Of a DNA stretch of 64,000 nt, positions 45,601 to 54,780 are shown piece after piece (within the stretch, counting starts at the first letter, position 1; the number at the start of each line of letters is the position of its first letter). Under the pieces are notes generated by a model that worked only from the letters and a program-made list of their open reading frames with translations, did no database searches and was not told the DNA's origin. The DNA is taken from positions 12,719,962 through 12,783,961 of the forward strand of contig NC_067208.1 in assembly GCF_026262505.1 (NCBI RefSeq). The letters are read 5' to 3'. The stretch comes from Trichomonas vaginalis G3 (lineage: Eukaryota; Parabasalia; Trichomonadida; Trichomonadidae). The translations under genes and the position numbers were made by a program.

Positions 45601-46379
45601 CAGGAGTATCTCTCTCACAGTCCAAAAATATTTTAGATGTGAAAACTGCTTTGACAATATTCGTTGACAAATACCATCCAACAAAACTGACATCTGACTG
45701 TGAAAGTTCTTTCAAATCAGACGATATTAAAAACTATCTGCGTTCAAAAAATGTAAACCAATATTTCATTGTCGACCAAAACCATTCTGCTCTTGGTGTC
45801 ATTGACAGTTGTATAAAAATCTTAAGAGACTTAAACAACCACAAGGTGGTGAAGCAAATGAAATGTCATATGACGACAAATATAGACACTTCTCCATGGC
45901 AAAGATGAGACAAGTTTTAAATATTTACAATAGCCGTAAACAAAAAGGTTTGGGAAACCACTCCCCCGAAGAAATGAAAAACAACCCTGACTTAGAGAAA
46001 GACTATATATTTAATAGTTTAGTCAAAAGAGACAAACAAGAAAGAATGCCAGGCTTCAAACTTAAGAAAGGTGACAAAGTAAAAATAGAAATACCTAAAC
46101 GCGACCCATATGAAAATACTATTGACTATGACAACAATGGGAACTCGACAGGTACTCATTCGTGTTCGTAAAAATAGAAGAAAGTATACAAGAGAATATT
46201 ATGAAGTTTTAGGCAAACATGGCAAAATGTACACACTGCAAGCAGAAGATAAAACTACTATTGTCAGACCTCGTTTCAAACTTGTCAAAGTTCAAGGTGG
46301 TATACTTTCAAAGACAGTTCCTAACAAATATAAGACAACTCCTGACGAATATGCTAAAGAAGTTGAAAATGACGACTAA
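45601..46379 (+). pseudogene. Maverick integrase remnant (rve core plus C-terminal domain)
   Basis: The locus holds part of the catalytic core (a KLTSDCESSF segment, typical of the second acidic residue region) and a C-terminal SH3/chromo-like part with KKGDKVKIEIPK, then RKYTREYYEVLGKHGKMY and the RPRFKLVKVQ end. These are standard for Polinton integrases, which insert the element in the host genome. The 5' side is lost to the satellite junction, and the locus is broken about twice. Confidence 0.75.
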
Positions 46380-46429
46380 GCAATTCTATACCATGCGTAA
46401 ACTGTCATGTAAGGTGGCATGTAGTCTTT

Positions 46430-47887
46430 ACTTTGTCCCGTTGTTTGCGTATACCTGAAACGCGATGTGTATGGTTTCCTCCTCCTCAGTGTTACTCCAG
46501 TAACAATTTATAGCAAACTTAACGTCGTCTTTAACATCATATCCTTTACCTTTTGTCATTCCTGACCAATCCCAAATCTATGCTTATGCAAACCTGCTTC
46601 AGATGTAGTTAAACTTACGTAGTGACTGTGCGCAGGTAAATTTGCACCTGAAATCGTTTTACTTCCACCTGTTTCCTTTGAAGAGTTTGCACAATACAAA
46701 AACCTGTCGACTATTTGAGTCCAAGTTCCAAAACCAAGTACTACTTCTGGTCTGGTAGAGTTCATTGACGTATAAATAGAGCCAACCGGGTAAATAAGAT
46801 TCGGCAAAATTTGTTTAAGCACATTGAGTTCCTGTCTTAGATGTATAATACTATTGTCATTAGATATCAAAGTATCTACAAGACTTGTTGCCGGTGGTAT
46901 TGTTGGAGCTTTACTTGGCAAGGTTGTGTTTAGTGTAATATCATCTGCTGTAAAAGTTGTAAAACTTGTATGTGTATGTCCAACGTCACTTTTCCTGTTT
47001 AAGGTTTCTTGTAAGTTTGTAATATTTGCAATGGTATGTGTATGTCCAACGTCACTTTTCCTGTTTAAGGTTTCTTGTAAGTTTGTAATATTTGCAATGG
47101 TATGTGTATGGTTCTTGTCAGCTTTGCCATCTAACTTTTCTTGTAAGTTTGTAATATTTGCAATGGTATGTGTATGAGTCTTTTTAGAATATTCTTTGTC
47201 AGCTCTTGTCACTTCACTTGACATTTTATTGTCAACATATGTTTTGTCTGCTAGTTCAGGATGAGTATGTTCTTTTGTTGCATATGTTGCATCTGCTCTG
47301 TCATGTTCTTCTTGAACTTTTTCAATGACATACTCTTTGTCAGCTTTGTTGTCAACATCTGCTTTTGTTGCATATGTTGCATCTGCTCTGTCATGTTCTT
47401 CTTGAACTTTTTCAATGACATACTCTTTGTCAGCTTTGTTGTCAACATCTGCTTTTGTTGCATATGTTGCATCTGCTCTGTCATGTTCTTCTTGAACTTT
47501 TTCAATGACATACTCTTTGTCAGCTTTGTTGTCAACATCCTCTTTTGTTGCATATGTTGCATCTGCTCTGTCATGTTCTTCTTGAACTTTTTCAATGACA
47601 TACTCTTTGTCAGCTTTGTTGTCAATATCTGCCTTCAAAAGAAGTTCATCTATAGGTTTCTCGTTTAAAGTTCTTTTTGTTGGATTTATACAGACAGTAT
47701 GGTTCTTATTGTCTTGAAACAGAAACTCATCTGTCATTGGGTTTAATGTCAGTTTTAAGTTTCCTTCTTTCAATGACTCAGATATCTTAGAATAGTTTGA
47801 AAAGTTTGTTGTGTTCTTATTTAGAGCTTGCATAATGAGTTGTCGGTTGTGTTGTATTTCTCTCATAGACGCTGTTTCATTTGACAT
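46430..47887 (-). pseudogene. Fibre protein gene with coiled repeats and phage-like tip
   Basis: N-terminal block (SLKEGNLKLTLN) as in the element B and D fibres. Then four copies of a 30-residue shaft unit (DNKADKEYVIEKVQEEHDRA, then DATYATK), followed by about four copies of an HTHTIANITNLQE-type unit. The tip opens YPVGSIYTSMNS and LGFGTWTQI with HSH and HKH motifs, closely matching the element B tip. It probably works in receptor binding on the virion. It is broken about once. The start shares an 18-base AT box with the divergent gene at 47906. Confidence 0.75.
47270..47640 (-). repeat. 90-bp tandem repeat in fibre shaft
   Basis: Four 90-bp units encode the repeated DNKADKEYVIEKVQEE shaft segment. 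Adjacent units differ at only a few bases. The length is a multiple of three. Confidence 0.88.
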
Positions 47888-47905
47888 TTTTATTCTAGAT
47901 AAAAT
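47888..47905. promoter_or_regulatory. Bidirectional AT start box, element C
   Basis: Eighteen bases between divergent start codons, reading TTTTATTCTAGATAAAAT, which is itself nearly palindromic around CTAG. Same layout as in A, B and D. Confidence 0.65.
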
Positions 47906-48754
47906 ATGCTTCCAATAGAAAAAGAAAATTCAAGAGTTGCTACAACTAAACCATTAGATGAACTTTTTACTAATGTCGGTCAAAAGTTTGAGACAGAGAC
48001 CGTAAAGCATGAAGGCTATCGTTTTGACTACCCATTAAGATGGCTAAGAGACCCATCTGTCACAAAAGCTATTGGCTTTCGTAGAATGAAGTTTGTGTCT
48101 GTAGAAGATAAAAGTTTTCCATTTATTGTAAGGTTTCATATAGATTATATATCTGAAGGGAAACGAAAAATGTGGGAAGAAATTGAGCTAATACAAGTTG
48201 ACCTTTCATCTTCTCTACAGACTGCGTTAAAAAATATAGAAGATAAAATAAATTCATGTTATGCAAAATATGCTGATGAATATGCAAATACCGAGAGCAC
48301 ACTTTATGTGAGAATTGTATATGACAAACAAAATTCACAAGTGTCATTTCAAATCTACGAAGACAATCCAAAGAAAGACGAACAAATATATACAGAATTC
48401 ACTGCAATGTCATGGTATTATTTGCAAAGAATGTTAAATCAGAAAGTCGAACTTCCTTTAGCAAATATTTACAGTCGATATGCAAGAGATGAACCATATT
48501 TATTTAAAGATGTTTTCGACCCAGCTGCTATTATTGTTCATGCTTCATTTTCTGGCGCCCAAAACTCTTTCTTATGCTTGGCAAATGACTTTTACGAAAA
48601 ACCTACAAAGTTATACGAACCACCAAGTGGAAGTATTTCGGATTTTCAAGTATGGTTTACTACAGATGGAAGAAAAAGAATAATTCCATTATACCATGCG
48701 TTTTACTTAGAACTTAGTTTCATATACAACTACTATCGAACGGTAAAAATATAA
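47906..48754 (+). CDS. 282-aa minor virion protein, shared family
   Basis: Open from MLPIEKENSRV to FIYNYYRTVKI. Strand-rich with conserved spots: FDYPLRWLRDP near residue 43, LQTALKNIEDKIN near 107, and the end VWFTTDGRKRIIP. The 159-aa protein of element B and the locus at 57751-58627 in element D share these spots in order. The function is unknown; a role as vertex (penton-like) or minor capsid protein would fit the recurrence and the neighbourhood, but the fold was not tested. It is convergent with the peptide gene at 48759, with only four bases between them. Confidence 0.6.
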   Translation: MLPIEKENSRVATTKPLDELFTNVGQKFETETVKHEGYRFDYPLRWLRDPSVTKAIGFRRMKFVSVEDKSFPFIVRFHIDYISEGKRKMWEEIELIQVDLSSSLQTALKNIEDKINSCYAKYADEYANTESTLYVRIVYDKQNSQVSFQIYEDNPKKDEQIYTEFTAMSWYYLQRMLNQKVELPLANIYSRYARDEPYLFKDVFDPAAIIVHASFSGAQNSFLCLANDFYEKPTKLYEPPSGSISDFQVWFTTDGRKRIIPLYHAFYLELSFIYNYYRTVKI

Positions 48755-48758
48755 TTTT

Positions 48759-49001
48759 TTAATACGGTTGAGGTGTTGGATTTGGTTGCCAACTAGACTG
48801 TGGTGCAGGTTCAGGCTGTTGTATAACAGGAGCTTGTTCTTCTGGTTCAGGGTCTTTAGGTATAATACCAACAAACTGACCTACTCTTTTACCAATATTT
48901 TTGACTCCGTTCCAAATTCCTCTTCCTACGGTTTTTATTCCATTCCATATACCTCTTCCAACATTTCGAAAGAAGTTTCCAATACTACTGAAGAAACCCA
49001 T
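48759..49001 (-). CDS. Amphipathic virion peptide with P/Q tail
   Basis: 80 aa. Residues 1-45 contain two copies of an amphipathic VGRGIWNGIK-type unit (FFRNVGRGIWNGIK, TVGRGIWNGVK) plus a further helix, followed by a P/Q/E-rich tail. The helix pattern with W, I and K resembles internal capsid peptides that bind membranes; the same idea applies to the MAAG peptides of element B, though the sequences differ. The start has the box TTTTTACATATAGTAAAATG. Confidence 0.6.
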   Translation of the reverse strand: MGFFSSIGNFFRNVGRGIWNGIKTVGRGIWNGVKNIGKRVGQFVGIIPKDPEPEEQAPVIQQPEPAPQSSWQPNPTPQPY

Positions 49002-49019
49002 TTTACTATATGTAAAAAT

Positions 49020-49382
49020 CTAATGTCCGCCTAGTCTCTTACGTTTCCTTCTGAGTTCCATAGCATTCTTTAACTGGAGCTCATACATTCTGTTTCTCCT
49101 CTGGTAGAAAACATATTCTGGGTCAACTCCTGTGTTCGCGTCATCTGCATAAAGTTGTTTGTATCCCACTTCAGGGTTTGTATAAAACTCTTTCCATCTC
49201 ATATTTGCATACCATGGTGGCAAACCTAACGCAGCGTCATTTGACATGGCAGTTTGCATTTGTACATCTGTTGGCACTTGACCATAGTTTGCCATTGCAG
49301 TTTGTATTCTAACTTCATTTGGAATATTCTCTGGGTTTGGTTGTCCAGGTTGCTGTGCATTCGCTAAGTTCTGTGCGTCCAT
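49020..49382 (-). CDS. Hypothetical 120-aa protein, basic end
   Basis: Begins MDAQNLANAQQPGQPNPEN, has an internal duplication (VRIQTAMANYG and VQMQTAMSNDA), an aromatic middle (PPWYANMRWKEFY) and a very basic end (RRKRKRLGGH). The basic end could contact DNA or the inner capsid. It lies between two other small virion-type genes on the same strand, 18 bases upstream of the peptide gene. The family is unrecognised. Confidence 0.55.
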   Translation of the reverse strand: MDAQNLANAQQPGQPNPENIPNEVRIQTAMANYGQVPTDVQMQTAMSNDAALGLPPWYANMRWKEFYTNPEVGYKQLYADDANTGVDPEYVFYQRRNRMYELQLKNAMELRRKRKRLGGH

Positions 49383-49405
49383 TTAATATTAGATAAAAAT
49401 ATCTC

Positions 49406-49537
49406 TTACGAGTACATATGCTGAACATTTGCAGGTATTGGTTCATCTTCATATTCTCTATATCTTTCTGCCACGTCAAATAAGTAAATGACACAATGGA
49501 AAAAACCTAAAACAAGTAGTCCTATTTCAAACCACAT
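49406..49537 (-). CDS. Small single-pass membrane protein (43 aa)
   Basis: Residues 3-20 (FEIGLLVLGFFHCVIYLF) form one clear membrane helix, followed by a charged tail DVAERYREYEDEP. The start lies inside the last codons of the upstream methyltransferase gene, and the stop lies 24 bases before the next gene's start. Tiny membrane proteins are common in this kind of element. Tight packing and a clean helix support it as real. Confidence 0.5.
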   Translation of the reverse strand: MWFEIGLLVLGFFHCVIYLFDVAERYREYEDEPIPANVQHMYS

Positions 49538-50340
49538 TTACTTACCAATAAAATTTCTTTGTTATGACACTTTCTCCAGTTTATAGGACCTCTCTCATAT
49601 TCTATCTTATCGTATCTAAACTCATAGTCATGTATGTCCTCTAACCATCTCATGACACTTTCCAAACCACTTTTATCGGATGTAAAGTAAAAGCATGGAT
49701 GGTTATGTAAAACGTCTAAAGTTTCTAAAGAGTCTCTCAAAGTCCAGTCTACTTGGTATTGAAAATCCCATGTGTTAAAGAACGGCGGGTCCACTATAAA
49801 GAAAACATTTTCCTTGTCTTTATATTTTTCATACAACTCTGTCCAATGACATCTCACAAACTCTATACCCTCAATATATTTTTCTATGTCCTCTTTGAAA
49901 ACATTTGTATAGTTAAGATATAAAACTTTTGACATAAGTGTTTCAATGTCATGAACTCTTATAGCACCACTATATAATAGTCTAGCAGATATACTATCCC
50001 AGTCAATATACTCTGCCTTTTTCAAAACCTCTCTCACAATATCTTTCTTATCTAATGGTATACGTTCCATCTTACCTATAGGTATCTTTTCTTTTAACTC
50101 TTTCAATATATTGTTTGTGTCTGGAATATGTTTGAGACGGTCCATATAGTTGTCGAAGTCATTGCATATAATCTTTGAGTCAGGAAATACGGTATGACAT
50201 AAATGAGATATATAGAAACTTCCACCGAACAAATCTACAAATGTTAGACCATTCGGTAGTTTCTTAAGTTCTCTCAATAGAATATCTTTACATCTACTCT
50301 TATTTCCAAAGAAGGGTAACGGTGGTTTTGTAAAATTCAT
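49522..50340 (-). CDS. D12-class DNA N6-adenine methyltransferase
   Basis: 272 aa from the ATG at 50340, chosen because the AT box (TTTTTATTATATATATAAAATG) lies upstream. Motif I region: PFFGNKSR (9-16) and FVDLFGGSFY (34-43). Motif IV: FIVDPPF (181-187), the DPPY variant seen in this class. It transfers methyl groups from S-adenosylmethionine to adenine in DNA. It is the gene nearest the element terminus. N6-methyladenine is reported as a main DNA mark in Trichomonas vaginalis, so such enzymes could affect both element and host chromatin. It looks intact. Confidence 0.88.
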   Translation of the reverse strand: MNFTKPPLPFFGNKSRCKDILLRELKKLPNGLTFVDLFGGSFYISHLCHTVFPDSKIICNDFDNYMDRLKHIPDTNNILKELKEKIPIGKMERIPLDKKDIVREVLKKAEYIDWDSISARLLYSGAIRVHDIETLMSKVLYLNYTNVFKEDIEKYIEGIEFVRCHWTELYEKYKDKENVFFIVDPPFFNTWDFQYQVDWTLRDSLETLDVLHNHPCFYFTSDKSGLESVMRWLEDIHDYEFRYDKIEYERGPINWRKCHNKEILLVSKCGLK

Positions 50341-50471
50341 TTTATATATATAATAAAAATGTTTTTTCCTGAAAAGTGACAGAAAAGTGACAAAACATGA
50401 AAACATATATATTTTGTGAAAAGCTCCTGGAAGACCCGTATATAAGAACTTCATTTATACTAAACATCTTC

Positions 50472-50508
50472 GGGGCTAGAAGGGGCGCAGCCCCTGGAAG
50501 CCCCAATA

Positions 50509-50539
<31 letters not shown>
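50472..50539 (+). repeat. Terminal hairpin and T29 tract of element C
   Basis: Outer GGGGCT (50472-50477) pairs with AGCCCC (50499-50504), inner AGGGGC (50481-50486) with GCCCCT (50490-50495), loop GCA, and the same AGA/GGA internal loop as in element A. Then AATACC and 29 T (50511-50539). Confidence 0.8.
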
Positions 50540-50544
<5 letters not shown>

Positions 50545-50545
<1 letters not shown>

Positions 50546-51390
50546 CACTTAAAAGAAATAACTCTTGTTAAGACAGGCTTAACAATAACGTTAAGACTTC
50601 TCAATGAGTTACTTGAAAAGCGCTCCATGGATTGTGTAGGAATTGAAGAACTTGAAGCGCGTCTGCGTCGATAAATGGAGCAACGCAAAATATCGTCAAT
50701 AGTTAAACTATTACTTTCTTTGCATTGTAAGCAGCAAGATACCATCATCGCTATTTCAGTTGGTATTGATGAAGGATATTTTACATTGGCAAAATTCCTG
50801 GATTTTGCATCCTTCTTTGTCATGTAAAGATCTGATATTAGTAATCCGGTAAGCATGTAATAAAATGTTTCGCCTAAACTCCAAATGTCATCTAATTTCA
50901 TCTTCTGAAACTCTGATTCTGAAACTTCAGAAGCAGATACTGCATTACTAAAATCACATATACGGATATGATTGTAACGGTCGATAAGGAACTTAGATGG
51001 GCGAATGTTCCCATGACAGAATTTTTTATCATGCAAAATTTTTAAGGATTGAAGCATCTCAAAAGAATATTGGATAAACTTTTGTTCAGAAATGACACCT
51101 TGAACGGTCACTAGACGGTAAAGATCAACAGGGCAATAGTCCATAAGGATGTAGACGTATTTTTCACGATACCAGTACCTATAGATATTGATAATGTTTG
51201 TATGGTAGAAGTTCTTAATAACATCCGTTTGCCTTTCTTCAAAATGTCTTACGTCAACCCTCTCCAAAGAATACAATTCTCTGTATTTGTTCCATTGGAC
51301 AAGGAACACTTTACCGTATTTTGTATCACAAATGACTCTCTTGAAGGTTAGGCCTTCTTCATTCATGGTTTGCATATCCACGTCGTTCAT
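50545..51390 (-). CDS. Host protein kinase-like protein, probably a pseudokinase
   Basis: 281 aa from MNDVDMQTMN; the frame is open further upstream, but that part is hydrophobic and unlike a kinase start. The layout is a kinase domain: a weak nucleotide loop near 18-30, the beta-3 position YSLERVDV (40-47) lacking the usual lysine, catalytic loop FCHGNIRPSKF (125-134) with Asn in place of the HRD aspartate, ICDFSNA (DFG position, 145-150), a very short activation segment, and DDIWSLGE (167-174). Loss of lysine and catalytic aspartate suggests no phosphotransfer. The NIRPSKFLID style is common in trichomonad kinases. Element C ends five bases beyond the stop, so its 3' region is element DNA. 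Confidence 0.8.
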
Positions 51391-52459
51391 TCTTGCTTTA
51401 AAATAAATGCTATTAATTTTGAATCCTATTGAAAAGTATGAAAAGACGTAAAATAAATTGAATGTTAAAACTGCGCGATTTGTGAACTTGTAAAGAAGTC
51501 TTGGAATGCTAGGAATATTTAGCATGACATAATATCATTCTTGCATTTAGAGTTGAAAATGATAATTTTGATCCCAACGTGTTCGAAAAAAATTCAGAGC
51601 ATTTTATTCTTCTTTTGAAATTCATTTAAAATATAAATCGTAAAATTAGATTCCGATACATATTTACTATCTAATTCTATCAACTTTTTATACTCATTTC
51701 AAAATAATGTTAAAAATAAATTTTTACTATTATATTTATTTATAAATAATTAGCATGCATTTAACTGATTTTTGATAATTCAATTATTCAGAATGTTATT
51801 CTTCTGAAATAATACTCGTCACGATGATAATCACTTTATAACTAGATAAAACACAATTCCAAAAAAGAAAAATTAATTTAAAAAGTTCTTTGAACTATTT
51901 GCCATGTTATAGACCGAAAATAGATTTTTTCGGTTTTCTCTTCAAATAATTGAAAGAATGATACTATTATAGGTTTATTATATTATATAGCATATAATCA
52001 TGCTATAGCCGAAAATTATAAGTTTTTAGAAGATTGAATATAACACAAATAAATTTGAATGTAAGTTAAATTGCTTGTTGTTTTTAATAGCTATTTAATG
52101 AGAAATCCAATATTGCAAAATTCAATTTGAATGATTGAAAGAACAGAAAAAGTCATTCTTTTCAATTTCGAATATGTTTCATTGTATTTATATTATATGG
52201 CAAATAAGATATTCAAACTTGATTTTTTGAAAGGAAAATTCACAAAATTGAATAAATTCAAATAATTTTTATTCAAAAATAAACTAGTTATTTGAGTTTA
52301 ATACTAATTATCTATTCAAACAACAAAGTTTGTAATTTAAAATATTTTGTGAGATCAGATTGAATTAATTCAAGGTTCTTTTTCAATTAATATTAATGAC
52401 CATATTACGCATTTCGAACATTCTAAACCAAATATATAAAAATGGGAGACGAATGTTAA
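51391..52459. other. AT-rich intergenic DNA
   Basis: Very AT-rich, with many short homopolymers and no open frame worth calling. It should contain the promoter of the kinase-like gene, but I could not pick a convincing initiator. Confidence 0.6.
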
Positions 52460-54780
52460 AATTTTCTAGACATAAAGAAGTTGTTTACCGAGTTTTAGCT
52501 CTTATCTCTAACAAAAATTAATTTTTAAAAAATGACCGAATACGTTTCACAGCGAGAAAAAATAAAAGGCAAGATAGAATTTTCTAGACATAAAGAAGTT
52601 TACCGAGTTTTAGCTCTTATCTCTAACAAAAAATTAATTTTTAAAAAAAAGACCGAATACGTTCACAGCGAGAAAAAAATAAAAGGCAAGATAGAATTTT
52701 CTAGACATAAAGAAGTTGTTTACCGAGTTTTAGCTCTTATCTCTAACAAAAAATTAATTTTTAAAAAAAATGACCGAATACGTTTCACAGCGAGAAAAAA
52801 ATAAAAGGCAAGATAGAATTTTCTAGACATAAAGAAGTTGTTTACCGAGTTTTAGCTCTTATCTCTAACAAAAAATTAATTTTTAAAAAAATGACCGAAT
52901 ACGTTTCACAGCGAGAAAAAAATAAAAGGCAAGATAGAATTTTCTAGACATAAAGAAGTTGTTTACCGAGTTTTAGCTCTTATCTCTAACAAAAATTAAT
53001 TTTTTTAAAAAAAGACCGAATACGTTTCACAGCGAGAAAAAAATAAAAGGCAAGATAGAATTTTCTAGACATAAAGAAGTTGTTTACCGAGTTTTAGCTC
53101 TTATCTCTAACAAAAAATTAATTTTTAAAAAAAAGACCGAATACGTTTCACAGCGAGAAAAAAAATAAAAGGCAAGATAGAATTTTCTAGACATAAAGAA
53201 GTTGTTTACCGAGTTTTAGCTCTTATCTCTAACAAAAAATTAATTTTAAAAAAAAGACCGAATACGTTTCACAGCGAGAAAAAAATAAAAGGCAAGATAG
53301 AATTTTCTAGACATAAAGAAGTTGTTTACCGAGTTTTAGCTCTTATCTCTAACAAAAAATTAATTTTTTAAAAAAATGACCGAATACGTTTCACAGCGAG
53401 AAAAAAATAAAAGGCAAGATAGAATTTTCTAGACATAAAGAAGTTGTTTACCGAGTTTTAGCTCTTATCTCTAACAAAAAATTAATTTTTAAAAAAAGAC
53501 CGAATACGTTTCACAGCGAGAAAAAAAAATAAAAGGCAAGATAGAATTTTCTAGACATAAAGAAGTTGTTTACCGAGTTTTAGCTCTTATCTCTAACAAA
53601 AAAATTAATTTTTTAAAAAAAATGACCGAATACGTTTCACAGCGAGAAAAAAATAAAAGGCAAGATAGAATTTTCTAGAATAAAGAAGTTGTTTACCGAG
53701 TTTTAGCTCTTATCTCTAACAAAAAATTAATTTTTAAAAAAAAAGACCGAATACGTTTCACAGCGAGAAAAAAATAAAAGGCAAGATAGAATTTTCTAGA
53801 CATAAAGAAGTTGTTTACCGAGTTTTAGCTCTTATCTCTAACAAAAAATTAATTTTTAAAAAAAAGACCGAATACGTTTTCACAGCGAGAAAAAAATAAA
53901 AGGCAAGATAGAATTTTCTAGACATAAAGAAGTTGTTTACCGAGTTTTAGCTCTTATCTCTAACAAAAAAATTAATTTTTAAAAAAAGACCGAATACGTT
54001 TCACAGCGAGAAAAAAATAAAGGCAAGATAGAATTTTCTAGACATAAAGAAGTTGTTTACCGAGTTTTAGCTCTTATCTCTAACAAAAATTAATTTTTTA
54101 AAAAAAATGACCGAATACGTTTCACAGCGAGAAAAAATAAAAGGCAAGATAGAATTTTCTAGACATAAAGAAGTTGTTTACCGAGTTTTAGCTCTTATCT
54201 CTAACAAAAAATTAATTTTTTAAAAAAAAGACCGAATACGTTTCACAGCGAGAAAAAAATAAAAGGCAAGATAGAATTTTCTAGACATAAAGAAGTTGTT
54301 TACCGAGTTTTAGCTCTTATCTCTAACAAAAAATTAATTTTTAAAAAAAAGACCGAATACGTTTCACAGCGAGAAAAAAATAAAAGGCAAGATAGAATTT
54401 CTAGACATAAAGAAGTTGTTTACCGAGTTTTAGCTCTTATCTCTAACAAAAAATTAATTTTTAAAAAATGACGAATACGTTTCACAGCGAGAAAAAAAAT
54501 AAAGGCAAGATAGAATTTTCTAGACATAAAGAGTTGTTTACCGAGTTTTAGCTCTTATCTCTAACAAAAATTAATTTTTAAAAAAAAGACCGAATACGTT
54601 TCACAGCGAGAAAAAAATAAAAGGCAAGATAGAATTTTCTAGACATAAAGAAGTTGTTTACCGAGTTTTAGCTCTTATCTCTTAACAAAAAATTAATTTT
54701 AAAAAAAAGACCGAATACGTTTCACAGCGAGAAAAAAATAAAAGGCAAGATAGAATTTTCTAGACATAAAGAAGTTGTCT
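52460..54780 (+). repeat. Tandem array, about 119-bp unit, about 19-20 copies
   Basis: The unit runs from TTTTCTAGACATAAAGAAG through ACCGAGTTTTAGCTC to GTTTCACAGCGAGAAAAAAA. Units range from 117 to 122 bases, mostly by changes in A-runs, with few substitutions. The GTTTCACAGCGAG segment is the inverted partner of the right end of the adjoining DNA transposon, so the array seems to be an amplified transposon end. A chance open frame (52532-52804) inside it is not a gene. Confidence 0.92.

Larger units (their letters stand above)
45601..50539. mobile_element. Element C: terminal part of a Maverick/Polinton
   Basis: Parts in order: integrase remnant, fibre gene, a 282-aa minor virion protein, amphipathic virion peptide, 120-aa protein, small membrane protein, adenine methyltransferase, then the terminal hairpin and 29 T. 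The left side is cut by the satellite within the integrase gene. Most genes are open; about two to four breaks are visible, so the copy looks fairly young. A retrovirus-like integrase is the hallmark of Mavericks and separates C from element B. The right edge lies five bases from the stop of a host gene. Confidence 0.8.

Noticed and set aside
52532-52804. An open frame in the 119-bp array
   Set aside because: Repeats the translated array unit and shifts with A-run length; not a gene.
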